NCBI GenBank assembly: GCA_021776565.1 | Contig: JAJFFQ010000014.1 | Span: 1-58,357 of the forward strand | Reading direction: 5' to 3' | DNA from: Robiginitomaculum sp. | Lineage (GTDB): Bacteria; Pseudomonadota; Alphaproteobacteria; Caulobacterales; Maricaulaceae | DNA: 58,357 bases | In this document: positions 24,694-33,555 of the stretch, one piece after another | Numbering within the stretch: the stretch's first letter is position 1 | How the letters are laid out: every line of letters begins with the position of its first letter | The notes under the pieces: generated by a model | Told to the model about the DNA's origin: nothing | What the model saw: only the letters and a program-made list of their open reading frames with translations | Database searches by the model: none | Position numbers and translations under genes: made by a program

Positions 24694-25083
24694 ATGGCTG
24701 TCGATATGGCGATGCCCATCCTGGTCGTAGACGATTACAAGACGATGATACGGATCATCAGAAATCTTCTTAAACAACTGGGCTTTGATAACGTGGACGA
24801 GGCCGCTGACGGCGAAGAAGCGTTTCAGAAAATGCAGGCTAATAACGGGTTCGGTCTGGTCATTTCTGACTGGAATATGGAACCCATGACCGGATATGAG
24901 CTGCTCAAGCAGGTTCGCGGTGATGAAAAGCTCAAGGGCACACCATTTATTATGATTACCGCAGAGTCAAAAACGGAAAACGTCATTGCCGCCAAGCGCG
25001 CCGGCGTCAATAACTACATTGTTAAACCGTTTAATGCCGCTACGCTAAAAATGAAAATCGCCTCTGTGATTGGTGATTTCTAA
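24694..25083 (+). CDS. cheY: Single-domain response regulator CheY
   Basis: A 129-residue receiver domain with nothing attached. Asp13/Asp14 form the metal pocket, Asp59 in LVISDWNMEPM is the phosphorylation site, and the Thr of MITAES and Lys of VKPF complete the switch. It is followed after 25 nt by cheZ, so it is the motor-binding CheY. GGAGTGAAG before the ATG is a good ribosome-binding site. The upstream spacer contains TTAAC boxes near 24596 and 24626 that resemble CtrA half-sites, but spacing is not convincing. Confidence 0.95.
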   Translation: MAVDMAMPILVVDDYKTMIRIIRNLLKQLGFDNVDEAADGEEAFQKMQANNGFGLVISDWNMEPMTGYELLKQVRGDEKLKGTPFIMITAESKTENVIAAKRAGVNNYIVKPFNAATLKMKIASVIGDF

Positions 25084-25108
25084 AGTTTGAATACTGGGGA
25101 TTTATACT

Positions 25109-25795
25109 ATGCCTGCAACCGATGTAGCCGCTAAAATCAGAGGGGCGCTCAACGATATCAAGGCCGCAGATTTGGACGATCCGCGCCTGATGGAAGTTCT
25201 GAGCCTGGCTGAAAATCTTGTCGATTCAATGAAGCTGTTTTTTGGTTCTCTCGATAATTCCATCCACGGTGAATTTTTACACATTGCGCAATATATAGCA
25301 CGAACCCGTGATGAAATTGCGGCACTTCGGCCCAATGATATTCGCCAGTCACGTCTGCCCACAGCTGGCGCTGAACTGGAAGCTGTGGTCAATGATACCG
25401 AAAATGCCACCGAAACCATTATGACACTTGCCGAAAACATTATGGAACTTGAGCCGACAAGTCTTGAGCAATATAAAGCCCAGGTTGACGAAAAAATGAT
25501 GGGCATGATCGAAGCCTGCTCATTTCAGGACATTACCGGACAGCGTGTTTCTAAAGTCGTCAGTACGCTTACCCATATTGAAGAGCGCGTGGCGCGTTTT
25601 TCCTCTGTTATGGGTGTTCTGGATGCTGAAGAAGAAGAATCCAGTGATAAAGATCAATGGCGCAAGGATAATTTGCTCAACGGGCCGCAACTTGACGGCC
25701 CGGCAACTGGTCAGGATGCAATTGATGCTCTGTTTGACGGTGATATTGTCGACGAAGATCTGGGCCAGGATGCAATCGACAATATGTTCGACTAG
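25109..25795 (+). CDS. cheZ: CheY-P phosphatase CheZ with duplicated C-terminal docking motif
   Basis: A 228-residue CheZ-family protein that dephosphorylates CheY. A long helical hairpin dominates. The catalytic segment CSFQDITGQRVSKVV holds Asp141 and Gln145, matching the QDxxGQ signature. After an acidic linker the C terminus carries two copies of GQDAID-x2-FD, at residues 201-210 and 219-228. This resembles both the CheY-binding tail of enterobacterial CheZ and the EIDALL element at the FliM N terminus. The single-copy tail is the norm in the characterised enterobacterial protein. Confidence 0.88.
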   Translation: MPATDVAAKIRGALNDIKAADLDDPRLMEVLSLAENLVDSMKLFFGSLDNSIHGEFLHIAQYIARTRDEIAALRPNDIRQSRLPTAGAELEAVVNDTENATETIMTLAENIMELEPTSLEQYKAQVDEKMMGMIEACSFQDITGQRVSKVVSTLTHIEERVARFSSVMGVLDAEEEESSDKDQWRKDNLLNGPQLDGPATGQDAIDALFDGDIVDEDLGQDAIDNMFD

Positions 25796-25817
25796 GTTAT
25801 AGGCTCATAATCAGGGT

Positions 25818-26282
25818 CTACGCAGCGTTACTGTGAGGTTCATCACAAAGTAGCGCCATAATTGCGGCTTCATTTGGTGCGTTACGGATTTTCTGGCACA
25901 CTTCAGGGCGACGCAATATGCGCGAAACCTGTGCCAGCGCCCGTAAATGCCCGGCACCTTCTGTATCGGGTGCCAATAGCAGGAAAATCAAGTCCACAGG
26001 CGCATCATCAATTGCCTCAAAGGCAATACCGTTATCCAAACGAAAGAAAAATCCACTGATTTCTTTCAAACCGGCACAGCGAGCATGAGGAATGGCGACA
26101 CCGCCACCAACACCCGTAGACCCAAGGTTTTCACGCTCCAGTATAGTATCCAGTAATGCCGGTGCCGACAGGCCATGCTTGTTCGCAGCCCGACTGCTAA
26201 TCAGGTGTAATGCCTGTTTTTTACTGGTTGGCCGCAAGCCGGAAACAACAGCGCCATCCTTCAATATATCCTTGAGGATCAT
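25818..26282 (-). CDS. ptsN: PTS IIA-like nitrogen regulatory protein
   Basis: A 154-residue EIIA-Ntr domain. The phosphorylated histidine is His66 in GGGVAIPHARCAGL. It is the terminal phosphate acceptor of the nitrogen PTS (PtsP-NPr-EIIANtr), a regulatory rather than transport chain. It ends the rpoN-hpf-ptsN block and lies 66 nt after hpf. It converges on cheZ with a 22-nt spacer. Confidence 0.95.
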   Translation of the reverse strand: MILKDILKDGAVVSGLRPTSKKQALHLISSRAANKHGLSAPALLDTILERENLGSTGVGGGVAIPHARCAGLKEISGFFFRLDNGIAFEAIDDAPVDLIFLLLAPDTEGAGHLRALAQVSRILRRPEVCQKIRNAPNEAAIMALLCDEPHSNAA

Positions 26283-26348
26283 GGTATGCTTTCAATAAAC
26301 AACATTACGTGACAACGTCAGCAAGACCTTGCCATCATTTGCCCAAAC

Positions 26349-26960
26349 TTATTCTTGCCCGGGGTTTAACCAGCCGATATGACCGTCAGGGCGGCGATAT
26401 ACAGCATTTAACTCGCCATGTGCAACATTACGAAACAGCAGCATGGGCGCATCTGTCATGTCCATTTCCATAACGGCCATTGAGACGCTCATCGTGCGCA
26501 ATTCTGCCGTTTTTTCTGCGATGATTACTGCCTCTATTGGTTCTGCACCATTATCTTCATCATCATCGTGGTCGTCTTCCAGTGACTGCACCGCATTACG
26601 TCCTGCTTCAAGCACAAACAGTGGTGCCTCTTCTGCCGGCAATTCACCCTTGTTGTTTTTATGGTGATTTTTTAGTTTGCGTTTGTATCGGCGCAGGCGT
26701 TTTTCCAGTTTTATAGTCGCCTCATCCGCCGCTGCATAGGCGTCACCCGCTGATGACTTGCCTTGGGTGTGCAAGACAACCCCGGAGGGAAGGTGCAAGG
26801 AGCACTCAACACGAAACCCGGCACCATCGCGAGTGATGACAATAAAAGCCTCGGACGGACGATTGAAATACTTTTCAACTCCTTCGCTTACCCGCTCGGT
26901 AATGCGCGTGCGCAAAACTTCGCTGACATCGATCCCTTTACTGACAACTTGAATGCTCAT
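26349..26960 (-). CDS. hpf: Ribosome hibernation promoting factor, long form
   Basis: A 203-residue HPF. The N-terminal YfiA/RaiA domain begins MSIQVVSKGIDVSEVLRTRI. A charged linker with a Glu/Asp-rich centre follows, then the C-terminal dimerisation domain with LFRNVAHGELNAVYRRPDGHIGWL. Long HPF dimerises 70S ribosomes into 100S particles. The ATG at 26960 is chosen because it has a clear AGGAG site and starts the conserved domain; an upstream in-frame start adds 16 unrelated residues. Confidence 0.94.
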   Translation of the reverse strand: MSIQVVSKGIDVSEVLRTRITERVSEGVEKYFNRPSEAFIVITRDGAGFRVECSLHLPSGVVLHTQGKSSAGDAYAAADEATIKLEKRLRRYKRKLKNHHKNNKGELPAEEAPLFVLEAGRNAVQSLEDDHDDDEDNGAEPIEAVIIAEKTAELRTMSVSMAVMEMDMTDAPMLLFRNVAHGELNAVYRRPDGHIGWLNPGQE

Positions 26961-27073
26961 CGTCGTGCTCCTGTTGGCTGGGGTATAGTTTAACAGATCG
27001 GTGCGCAAGGCGAAGCGTGCAAGTCATTTGGTCTGTGTTTTTTTGTAAAATAGCAGAAAAACTTCCTTCTATT

Positions 27074-28597
27074 TCAAATGCTTTGCTTCAATATCCTGCG
27101 TCTTTGGACAGATGACGGAATGTGCATGGCTTCACGGTATTTCGCTACCGTGCGCCTGGCAATATCAATACCGGCCTCTTTGAGCAGTTCGACAATACGA
27201 TCATCGGACAATACCTGGGCAAGGGTTTCGTGTTCTATCAAGCCTTTAATACGATGACGCACGGCTTCGGCAGAGTGCGCTTCGCCGCCATCAACAGAGG
27301 CAATAGCGGCGGTAAAGAAGTATTTAAGCTCAAACAGTCCGCGTGGGGTCTGAATAAACTTATTAGACGTCACCCGGCTGACAGTTGATTCGTGCATTTC
27401 GATGGCATCAGCAATCGTGCGCAGATTAAGCGGACGTAAATGCTCTATACCGTGAACAAGAAAGCCATCTTGCTGGCGCACCAGTTCCCGAGAAACCTTG
27501 AGAATTGTCCGTGCACGCTGGTCGAGACTTTTGACCAGCCAGCTTGCGTTCTGGTGACAGTCTGAAATGAAGGTTTTTTCCTGTTCGGTGCGCAGATTGG
27601 CATTAACTTCGGCATAATAGCGTGAATTAACCAGAACCCTGGGAAGGGTCTCGGTATTTAACTCCACCGACCAGCCCCCGTCTGCTTGCTCGGCGACGAT
27701 GACATCGGGCACCATAACCGCTGCCATTTCACCGCCAAAAGCCTGCCCGGGTTTGGGGGTAAGGGCGCGCAATTCACCAATCATCTCGCTTAAATCTTCG
27801 GCATCGATACCGCAGCATTCTTGCAATGCTGCCATATCGTGGCGAGCCAGAAGGTCAAGATTTTCGATCATGGCCTGCATTGCCGGATCAAACCTGTCCC
27901 GCTCAATCAGTTGCAGCGAAAGACATTCGCGCAAATCACGGCCCATAACCCCGGTTGGTTCAAAAGTTTGCAATTTCTCCAGAATGTTTTCCAGCAACTT
28001 CGACGACACGCCCAGGCGCGTGGCTTCTTCACCAAGATCAACCCGGATATATCCATCATCATCCACCAACCCGATGAGGCGTGCAGCAATCATACGATCT
28101 TTGGGGTCAAAACTGGTCAATGCCAATTGTGCAGACAAATGCTCTGCCAGGGTTATGTCGCGTGTCGCCGTCTGCTCGATGATGGTGGAGATACTTTCTG
28201 CGGCTGAATTTGCGCTACCAGTACCTGATATGCTGTTTATGCGATCAGTGGTACGCATTTGCTCGCCCGCATCTTCACGGCTGGTGGCATAGGTGGATTC
28301 ATAATCGCCATCAACTGCATCTGTGGCGGCTTTGGCCGACGCGACAGAGCTGTCATCAAGGCTTAGTTCAGCCCTGTCATTGTGCAGGGCTTCGCCATCT
28401 TGTGCCTCACCTTGTGCTTCGCCTTCTGAAACCTCGCCCTTGTTTCGTTCCAAAAGCGGGTTACGCAACAACTCATCTTCTACATAGGCGCTCAGTTCAA
28501 AATTGGACATTTGCAACAGCTTTATAGCCTGTTGCAATTGTGGGGTCATGACCAGGGATTGCCCCTGTCTGACTTCCATTCTTTGCCCAAAGCCCAT
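27074..28597 (-). CDS. rpoN: RNA polymerase sigma-54 factor
   Basis: A 507-residue sigma-54. Region I is Gln/Leu-rich (QSLVMTPQLQQAIKLLQMSNFEL). An acidic region II follows, then the core-binding domain and the DNA-binding part with the helix-turn-helix MHESTVSRVTSNK. The C-terminal RpoN box is ARRTVAKYREAM. It lies 11 nt after lptB and upstream of hpf. Region II is longer and more acidic than in enteric RpoN, which is common in alphaproteobacteria. Confidence 0.97.
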   Translation of the reverse strand: MGFGQRMEVRQGQSLVMTPQLQQAIKLLQMSNFELSAYVEDELLRNPLLERNKGEVSEGEAQGEAQDGEALHNDRAELSLDDSSVASAKAATDAVDGDYESTYATSREDAGEQMRTTDRINSISGTGSANSAAESISTIIEQTATRDITLAEHLSAQLALTSFDPKDRMIAARLIGLVDDDGYIRVDLGEEATRLGVSSKLLENILEKLQTFEPTGVMGRDLRECLSLQLIERDRFDPAMQAMIENLDLLARHDMAALQECCGIDAEDLSEMIGELRALTPKPGQAFGGEMAAVMVPDVIVAEQADGGWSVELNTETLPRVLVNSRYYAEVNANLRTEQEKTFISDCHQNASWLVKSLDQRARTILKVSRELVRQQDGFLVHGIEHLRPLNLRTIADAIEMHESTVSRVTSNKFIQTPRGLFELKYFFTAAIASVDGGEAHSAEAVRHRIKGLIEHETLAQVLSDDRIVELLKEAGIDIARRTVAKYREAMHIPSSVQRRRILKQSI

Positions 28598-28608
28598 CCT
28601 TGCGATCC

Positions 28609-29382
28609 TTAAATAAAACTGTCGCCCAGATACACCCGGCGTACATCAGGGTTTGACATTATTTCATCTGGGCTACCTTCAAACAAAACCTCGCCATCAT
28701 AAATGATCGAAGCCCTGTTTACGATTTCCAGCGTTTCACGCACATTGTGATCGGTAATGAGAATACCAATACCACGCCTGCTTAAAAATTTAATCAGCTC
28801 GCGAATATCGGCAATTGCCAACGGATCAATACCTGCAAACGGTTCATCAAGCAGGATAAAGGATGGTTTGGTCGCCAACGCCCGCGCAATTTCCACGCGG
28901 CGGCGTTCACCCCCGGACAAGGCCAGCGCCGGTGATGTGCGCAAATGTTCAATGTGTAACTCTGCCAGCAAAGCCTCGACCATTTCGTCGCGCTTGTCTT
29001 TTTCACGCACTGCAAGTTCAACAACACCGCGAATATTTTGCTCAACTGTTAGTCCGCGAAAGATAGACGTTTCCTGCGGCAAATACCCAAGCCCCAGACG
29101 CGCGCGCTGATACATAGGCAGGGCGGTAATATCCTGACCATCCATCATGATCCGACCATAATCGACGGCAATCAGTCCCGTAATCATATAAAAACAGGTG
29201 GTTTTACCGGCCCCGTTTGGCCCCAGCAACCCGACCACTTCGCCACGCCCAAGGGACAGGGATACACCCTTGACCACGGCACGCTTGCGAAAGGATTTAC
29301 CAATCCCGTCCACATAAAGACCGTCATCAGGGATCATTTGGTCGTACATGCGATAGTTTCCATACGTGTCAGGGCGCTTCAT
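28609..29382 (-). CDS. lptB: LPS export ABC transporter ATP-binding protein
   Basis: A 257-residue ATPase that powers lipopolysaccharide extraction with LptFG. Walker A is GPNGAGKTT, the signature LSGGERRRVEIARAL and Walker B FILLDEPFAGIDP. The Q-loop and switch His are in place (LITDHNVRETL). About 25 extra N-terminal residues precede the usual start. It sits between lptA and rpoN, the standard arrangement. Confidence 0.97.
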   Translation of the reverse strand: MKRPDTYGNYRMYDQMIPDDGLYVDGIGKSFRKRAVVKGVSLSLGRGEVVGLLGPNGAGKTTCFYMITGLIAVDYGRIMMDGQDITALPMYQRARLGLGYLPQETSIFRGLTVEQNIRGVVELAVREKDKRDEMVEALLAELHIEHLRTSPALALSGGERRRVEIARALATKPSFILLDEPFAGIDPLAIADIRELIKFLSRRGIGILITDHNVRETLEIVNRASIIYDGEVLFEGSPDEIMSNPDVRRVYLGDSFI

Positions 29383-29453
29383 TGCGCTGTTTCATTAACC
29401 CCGAACAGGCTTAATTATGCATGAAAGTTGCAGTATTTTCTGCTTAATTTCAT

Positions 29454-30011
29454 TCATTCATCAGGTGTTGCATCTGCTTTTTTTGCCGGAAAAAACGCCG
29501 CACGCACGCGGCCAGACGTGGCACCATCACTTTGCGTGGCGTCAAACACCGCCCGCCCGGTACTTATTTGCAAAATAAGCTTGTCACCGCGAATAACGTT
29601 TTTGCCCTGGGTGACTACCACATTACCCGTCATTATTACCTGATCCTTGACAACATCATAAACCGCCTTTTCTGCCTTCGCCACTTGTTTGGGCGTTACG
29701 TAGAAAACATTGCCGGTGGCGATTAGGGTTTTAACATCGCCCCAGCTTGAACCAAGTTGCGCTCCGGCATTGGCATCTGTTCCGGTGTTCTCAAAACGGA
29801 CATCAAGCTTGTCCGCACGAAGTCGCGCATCATCCTGAATGGCATCGACCTGACCAGTAAATATCGCCTGGTTTTTGTCGTCAAAAACCTCCAGCTTGTC
29901 AGAGTCGATAGAAATTGCACCACGTTCGGCGCTTAATTGCGCGTGAACCGGGAGCGCCATTGCACCCATAAGCACGGCAAACGCAGCCATTTTGTACAAG
30001 GTTCTAGTCAT
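29454..30011 (-). CDS. lptA: LPS transport periplasmic protein LptA
   Basis: A 185-residue periplasmic bridge protein with a signal peptide ending near LPVHAQ. The beta-jellyroll repeat pattern is visible (ISIDSDKLEVFDDKNQAIFTG, then DARLRADKLDV, then GNVVVTQGKNVIRGDKL). It carries LPS from LptC to LptD. The start overlaps the lptC stop by 8 nt. Confidence 0.93.
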   Translation of the reverse strand: MTRTLYKMAAFAVLMGAMALPVHAQLSAERGAISIDSDKLEVFDDKNQAIFTGQVDAIQDDARLRADKLDVRFENTGTDANAGAQLGSSWGDVKTLIATGNVFYVTPKQVAKAEKAVYDVVKDQVIMTGNVVVTQGKNVIRGDKLILQISTGRAVFDATQSDGATSGRVRAAFFPAKKADATPDE

Positions 30012-30678
30012 TGGAATCTCCTACTTCGTCATTGCGATTTTCAATATGAGTGACAACGTTTCCGGAAAAAGTTACCTTTTCCCCACCATTGATAATTTCA
30101 TAGCCATCAGCGCGTACACTACCCATAGGCCCGGTGCCACTTACAGGCTCATCGCCTTCAATAGAATCAATGCCAATAAAGAACCGGGCGTGTTCAGTTT
30201 GATATTCGTAGCCATTGGGCGTTGTCAGCACGACATGGTCATACAGGTTGAGTATCTTCAATCCCGCCTGATAAACCCCGCGTCGGGCTGTCACCTGAGA
30301 GCTGTCTGCGCCAGGGGCGGTATCCAGACGTGGATTGACCATATCCGTGGTTTCCGGTTCATCAATACGTCGGGTGGCCGTATCGGCAATGACCACATAG
30401 GGCCGTCCGGCATTATCACGACCTGAAAACCGCGGATTTATCATACGCACCTCACCACTCGCATCTGCCAAAGGCGGCGGCGGCGCGTCCTGGCGCAAGA
30501 TATTAAGCACAATATAAAGCAAAACCACGGCAACAATAACCGCCGCCAGAAGCAGAAAAGACAGGCGCAACCTCTTGATGTTGGCACTGCGCTTGCGCGC
30601 AGCATCAAGTGTCATCCTGCGCCGGGGTTCCCAGCTCAGTTTGCTTTCTTGTTGTGCAGTTCCTGAATCTGCGCTCAT
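30004..30678 (-). CDS. lptC: LPS export inner-membrane protein LptC
   Basis: A 224-residue protein with a cytoplasmic N terminus and one membrane anchor (about residues 35-58, LSFLLLAAVIVAVVLLYIVL). The periplasmic beta-jellyroll follows with MINPRFSGRDNAGRPYVVIADTA, typical of alphaproteobacterial LptC. It links LptBFG to LptA. It overlaps lptA by 8 nt, which fixes the order of translation. Confidence 0.92.
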   Translation of the reverse strand: MSADSGTAQQESKLSWEPRRRMTLDAARKRSANIKRLRLSFLLLAAVIVAVVLLYIVLNILRQDAPPPPLADASGEVRMINPRFSGRDNAGRPYVVIADTATRRIDEPETTDMVNPRLDTAPGADSSQVTARRGVYQAGLKILNLYDHVVLTTPNGYEYQTEHARFFIGIDSIEGDEPVSGTGPMGSVRADGYEIINGGEKVTFSGNVVTHIENRNDEVGDSND

Positions 30679-30840
30679 ATCGCTTTCCGCTTTTGCGTTT
30701 TCACGCCCCGTTGCTCAATATATAATGGCCCACGCGCCATACTCCAACGGTTCACCATAATGTTTATGCCATAAATAACTGTGATCGTGGTCATTATCAG
30801 GCCGTTTTCAGACCGAAAGGTCATACTTAGGCTTCAAAGG

Positions 30841-31455
30841 TTAAGCGTGGGCAAAAATATCTGTTTCCGCCCACCCGGCCAGATCAAGCGCAACGCGAAC
30901 GGGAAGAAAATCAAAACATGATTGCGCCAATTCCATTCGTCCCTCACGCGTCAACATGACATTCAACTTGTCGCGCAACTGATGCAAATAAAGCACATCA
31001 GAGGCTGCATACGCTTGCTGTGCCTGTGATAACTCATCGGCCCCCCAATCAGAGCTTTGTTGCTGCTTTGACATATCCTTGCCAATCAATTCACGGGTTA
31101 AATCTTTCAGGCCGTGCCGGTCAGTGTAAGTTCGTACCAGTTTGGAGGCAATTTTGGTGCAATAGACAGGCGTCATCGTCACGCCCAGATATTGCTGGAC
31201 CATTGCCACATCAAAACGGGCAAAATGAAATATCTTCTGGATACCCGGGTCGCCAAGCAGTGCCTTTAGATTGGGGCAATTGTATTTCGCCCGGTCAAGC
31301 TGAACCAAATGGGCATCACCATCGCCCGCACTAAGCTGTACCAGGCATAAAGGATCGCGGGTAAGCGATAACCCCAGTGTTTCGGTATCCACCGCCACAC
31401 CGTCGGTAAAAATAATGCCGTCTGGCAAATCATGTTTATGAAGATAAATGGTCAT
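30841..31455 (-). CDS. rnd: Ribonuclease D-like 3'-5' exonuclease
   Basis: A 204-residue DEDDy exonuclease. The four acidic positions are recognisable in AVDTETLGL, FHFARFDVAMV and YAASDVLYLHQLRDKL. The protein is only the exonuclease domain: the two HRDC domains of enteric RNase D are missing. The short form next to lptC is common in alphaproteobacteria. It probably trims structured RNA 3' ends; the exact substrate is not known. Confidence 0.9.
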   Translation of the reverse strand: MTIYLHKHDLPDGIIFTDGVAVDTETLGLSLTRDPLCLVQLSAGDGDAHLVQLDRAKYNCPNLKALLGDPGIQKIFHFARFDVAMVQQYLGVTMTPVYCTKIASKLVRTYTDRHGLKDLTRELIGKDMSKQQQSSDWGADELSQAQQAYAASDVLYLHQLRDKLNVMLTREGRMELAQSCFDFLPVRVALDLAGWAETDIFAHA

Positions 31456-31669
31456 GTGAAACCCTGATTACGGCGCAGATGAAATAGGCACCCTCGAATC
31501 GTCTTACCCAATATAGGTCGTAGATACATCAATGACGAGACAGACCCTACCCCTGAATTTTCCCCAATTGGCACTGTGTTTCACACCGGGACTCGCCTCA
31601 GGCGCGATTTTTGCAGTCCAAACCACAACAATACCAAAACGAACCAGATTTTACCAAGGGGAAATCATC

Positions 31670-32782
31670 ATGTTGCACAGCGTATCTGTCGTTCGCCCAT
31701 CTGAAGTTCCATTTGACATCACAGTGCGCTGGCTAGCAGCACTGGCAACAAACAAATGCTGGAACAGCCCGTTTCTGACACCGGAATTTGCCATGCACGT
31801 GGGCAATCAACGCGATGATGCCCGCATCATTATTGCAAAAGATCATCAAGGGTTGCTCGGTATCCTTGGCATCCAGAAACGCCGTGGCGGATACGCCCGC
31901 CCGCTTGGTGCACCCGTATCAGATCATCAGGCATTTATTACTGAACCCGGATTTTTTGCCAGCATCAATGAAGTGCTGGAAGGGGCGAAGATCAGTGTTT
32001 TTAGTTTCGTGGGCATGAATGATCCTGAAGCAAGATTAAAGACTGTAGCTAAGGAAAATGCTGTTTCACATATTGCTGATCTAGGCACTGGTTCCGGGCA
32101 ATATTTCGCAGCTCAACAGGAGCGTTTTGGTCGGCATTTCAAAAAAATGCGCCAACGTGCCAGAGGTGCCGTGCGCGATCATGGAACAATGAAACTGGTA
32201 CTTGATTCTCATGATGAAGCTGATTTTGAAGCTCTGTTGGCGTGGAAACGTGACCAGTATCGCCGTACCCGCAAGTGCGACGTTCTGGCATCCGACTGGA
32301 TAACCGGCCTTTTGCATAGCCTGTGGCAAACAAATGGGCGTGTGCGTGCAGTGCTGAACGTGCTTTATCTGGGGGGACAACCTGCCGCCGCTGAAATTGG
32401 CCTGATGAGCAATGGCACCTATCATTCATGGATTGCTGCCTATGATCCTGCGCTTTGCCGTTGTTCGCCCGGCTTGTTGCTGTTAGAGGGCGTTTTACAA
32501 AATGCCGACACTCTTGGCATCACCAATGTTGATTTGGGTGCCGGGCATGACCATTACAAAAAATATTATGCCAATGACGAGATCGCACTTGGCCAGGGCA
32601 AGGTTTTGGGCGGAGGTCTGACGGCCCACAAACACTACCTGATTGACCATGTTGGTGGTAAACTTCTTGCCGGAGCACCTGCACGTCTTGCCAATGCGCA
32701 TGAATTTTTGGCGGCCTGTCACCCGGACTGGGCCGGACGCTTGCGCGGGGCTGCCCGAAGGCTTGCCCACGCCGTCACCTAG
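31670..32782 (+). CDS. GNAT/FemAB-like acetyltransferase of the CelD/BcsL type
   Basis: A 370-residue protein with a double GNAT-like fold. The C-terminal half matches the BioF2/CelD acyltransferase domain: ALLAWKRDQYRRT, then AEIGLMSNGTYHSWIAAYDP, then a dxG segment VDLGAGHDHYKKYYAN. Relatives sit in polysaccharide loci and are thought to transfer acyl groups; here no polysaccharide genes adjoin. The ATG at 31670 has an AAGGGGA site, whereas the open frame extends 46 codons further without similarity. Its TAG stop lies inside the CTAG end of a palindromic repeat. Confidence 0.78.
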   Translation: MLHSVSVVRPSEVPFDITVRWLAALATNKCWNSPFLTPEFAMHVGNQRDDARIIIAKDHQGLLGILGIQKRRGGYARPLGAPVSDHQAFITEPGFFASINEVLEGAKISVFSFVGMNDPEARLKTVAKENAVSHIADLGTGSGQYFAAQQERFGRHFKKMRQRARGAVRDHGTMKLVLDSHDEADFEALLAWKRDQYRRTRKCDVLASDWITGLLHSLWQTNGRVRAVLNVLYLGGQPAAAEIGLMSNGTYHSWIAAYDPALCRCSPGLLLLEGVLQNADTLGITNVDLGAGHDHYKKYYANDEIALGQGKVLGGGLTAHKHYLIDHVGGKLLAGAPARLANAHEFLAACHPDWAGRLRGAARRLAHAVT

Positions 32783-32815
32783 GGTTCAAACTCATTCAAA
32801 TGGTTTGAACCCTAG
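32779..32815. repeat. Compact palindrome related to the MITE ends
   Basis: A perfect 13-bp stem, CTAGGGTTCAAAC / GTTTGAACCCTAG, encloses an 11-nt loop. The left arm and loop share the CTAGGGT-yyarACTCATTCAAATGGTTT pattern with the terminal repeat at 24407. CTAG is again present at both ends. It overlaps the stop of the acetyltransferase gene and could terminate transcription of both convergent genes. Confidence 0.75.
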
Positions 32816-32842
32816 TAACTGTGGCGGGTGTAAATTACAAAA

Positions 32843-33349
32843 TTAGAAATGGCGCGACAAGACCACACCAAAGACTATGGCTTCTTCGCCGTCTATAAAA
32901 TCAACATTGATTGTTGGCGCCAAAGCAAAGCTTCCCATTTCAATATCATATGCCACGCCAACACGATAAAGGGTATTAGTATGCCCATGGGCACCGTGTA
33001 TTTCCTCGAAACCGATGCCGCCGGTTAATCTAAAACCACCACCTGGGTGAAAATGGACGGCGGCAAGGGCGACACTAACGCCGTCTTTGTGATGAGCATC
33101 CGGGGTGTGTTCAACAACCACACCAAGCCCAAACTTCTCGGTAAAACGGTGTTCAAATTCAACCCCGATGGTTAATTCAGTGGTGTCCGCATCCGTGGCT
33201 CCCAAAAAAACACCAACGACATTTCTGGGAAAATGATGTTCTGTTTCACCATGTTCTTCGGCAAAAGCTGGGCCGCTTGCAACAAGTGAAAGCAAAAAAG
33301 CAGAGAGCCAAAAAATTGGCTTGATAAAACGATGAAATGAAACGGTCAT
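32843..33349 (-). CDS. Small outer-membrane beta-barrel-like protein
   Basis: A 168-residue exported protein with a signal peptide ending near GPAFA. The mature part is a series of alternating amphipathic strands (GVFLGATDADTTELTIGVEF, FGLGVVVEHTPDAHH, FRLTGGIGF) ending in the aromatic residue of SRHF, as outer-membrane barrels do. It is His-rich in the loops (EEHGETEHHF, HHKDG, HGAHGHT), so metal binding is conceivable. The ATG at 33349 has a good AAGGA site. I do not recognise the family. Confidence 0.65.
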   Translation of the reverse strand: MTVSFHRFIKPIFWLSAFLLSLVASGPAFAEEHGETEHHFPRNVVGVFLGATDADTTELTIGVEFEHRFTEKFGLGVVVEHTPDAHHKDGVSVALAAVHFHPGGGFRLTGGIGFEEIHGAHGHTNTLYRVGVAYDIEMGSFALAPTINVDFIDGEEAIVFGVVLSRHF

Positions 33350-33555
33350 GATGATTTTCCTTTTCATCCGGTGCGTACCTGAGTGATGAATTTTCACCAT
33401 TGACTCCGAAATCAGTGGAATAAAATCAAAATTTCTCCGTCATTGCCGCCCATATGCACAATGACAAAATAGCTTTGCAAACGTCAATTGCTTCGCTTTA
33501 GAAAACGTTAATTGTAGAATGCATTACTTCATAACATCGAAGGGGTCAGGCCTGG

